Assembly (NCBI GenBank): GCA_015265235.1
Contig: JABZYJ010000109.1
Location: forward strand, 1-6,349
Source of the DNA: Selenomonas sp.
GTDB taxonomy: Bacteria; Bacillota; Negativicutes; Selenomonadales; Selenomonadaceae
Reading direction: 5' to 3'
Length of the DNA: 6,349 nucleotides
The notes beneath the pieces are model-generated. The model made no database searches. It was not told the DNA's origin and saw only the letters and a list, made by a program, of their open reading frames with translations. Made by a program: the position numbers and the translations under genes. Below, in pieces: positions 6,010-6,349 of the stretch (its first letter is position 1; each line of letters opens with the position of its first letter).

Positions 6010-6349
6010 TTATCCGAGTGCCACGGTGGTCTCCCCAAAGCCCTGTGCGGTCAGGCGCCCTACGCCACAGAACGGGGCGAACTGCGTGAGCAGGAGGATG
6101 ATTTCCCGCTCCTCTGCGGAGAGTCGTCCGATGCTGAACGCAAACGTCCCTGTGAACCCCGGCATCGTTTTGCGCTCACTCTGACGGATCCTGACACCCG
6201 CGCCCCGCCAGTCCAGCGGTATGAGTTTCGCCGCGACCATACGCACGATGTCTTTGTCCACGGCAAAGGGAAGTCCCTGCCATGTCCACTTGTCCGCGAG
6301 GGAGGCGAAGATGAGCGCGGGACGTGGGACGGCACAGTCGTCCTTGTCC
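6010..6349 (-). CDS. cas6: Cas6 pre-crRNA endoribonuclease, C-terminal part (5' truncated by window edge)
   Basis: The frame is open from the right edge to a TAA at 6010-6012, giving 112 complete codons; the true start lies beyond the window. Cas6 cuts precursor crRNA within the repeat to release guide RNAs. Two signatures support the call. Near the visible N-terminus is PALIFASLADKWTW, which resembles the LIFxSLxxxW segment of Cas6. Near the C-terminus (6028-6066) is GVGRLTAQGFGET, the glycine-rich loop of the RAMP fold in its Cas6-like C-terminal position. The N-terminal RAMP half, where catalytic residues often lie, is not visible, so activity cannot be judged. It runs in the same direction as cas10 but is separated from it by a 96-bp AT-rich gap. 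Membership of the Cas6 family is likely; another RAMP protein is the main alternative. A GTG at 6259-6261 is internal, because the homologous sequence continues upstream of it. Confidence 0.85.
   Translation of the reverse strand, partial: DKDDCAVPRPALIFASLADKWTWQGLPFAVDKDIVRMVAAKLIPLDWRGAGVRIRQSERKTMPGFTGTFAFSIGRLSAEEREIILLLTQFAPFCGVGRLTAQGFGETTVALG

Noticed and set aside
1..6349. CRISPR array, cas1/cas2, tRNA, insertion sequence or transposon ends
   Set aside because: No regularly spaced repeats, no matching motifs and no terminal inverted repeats were found. Nearly all of the sequence is used by the six cas genes.

Overview
The window holds most of a type III-D-like CRISPR-Cas interference operon, all on the minus strand, so biological order runs from high to low coordinates. 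The genes are a 5'-truncated cas6, cas10, a Cas7-type RAMP gene, csx10, a double-RAMP Cas7 gene, and a 3'-truncated csx19. The GC-rich genes, strong GGAGG-type ribosome sites and AT-rich intergenic stretch suggest a bacterium of the Firmicutes, perhaps a Selenomonas-like member of the Negativicutes. That taxonomic guess rests on style alone and is weak.

Layout: cas6 (C-terminal 112 codons) ends at 6010. A 96-bp AT-rich gap (5914-6009) follows, the only real intergenic space in the window. It carries a possible promoter, a perfect 7+7-bp inverted repeat and the cas10 ribosome site. From 5913 to the left edge the genes are packed head to tail. cas10 and cas7 are 2 bp apart, cas7 and csx10 overlap by TGATG, csx10 and the double-RAMP gene overlap by ATGA, and so do the double-RAMP gene and csx19. 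This implies one transcript with translational coupling. Open frames on the plus strand are shadows of these genes.

Working model: Cas6 cuts the precursor crRNA. Cas10 (no HD nuclease domain, intact GGDD) caps a complex of Csx10 (Cas5-like), three Cas7 folds supplied by two genes, and Csx19. Target RNA would be cut by Cas7 sites that keep the catalytic aspartate, seen in two of the three folds. Cas10 would signal through cyclic oligoadenylates. No CRISPR array, cas1/cas2, separate small subunit (Cas11) or CARF effector lies in the window.

The most notable irregularity is an apparent one-nucleotide frameshift near the 3' end of the double-RAMP gene (about 565-590). As given, the sequence would fuse this gene in frame with csx19. 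Other points are a lysine at the catalytic position of the second Cas7 fold, a long helix-rich C-terminal region on Csx10 that could stand in for Cas11, and the palindrome ahead of cas10.
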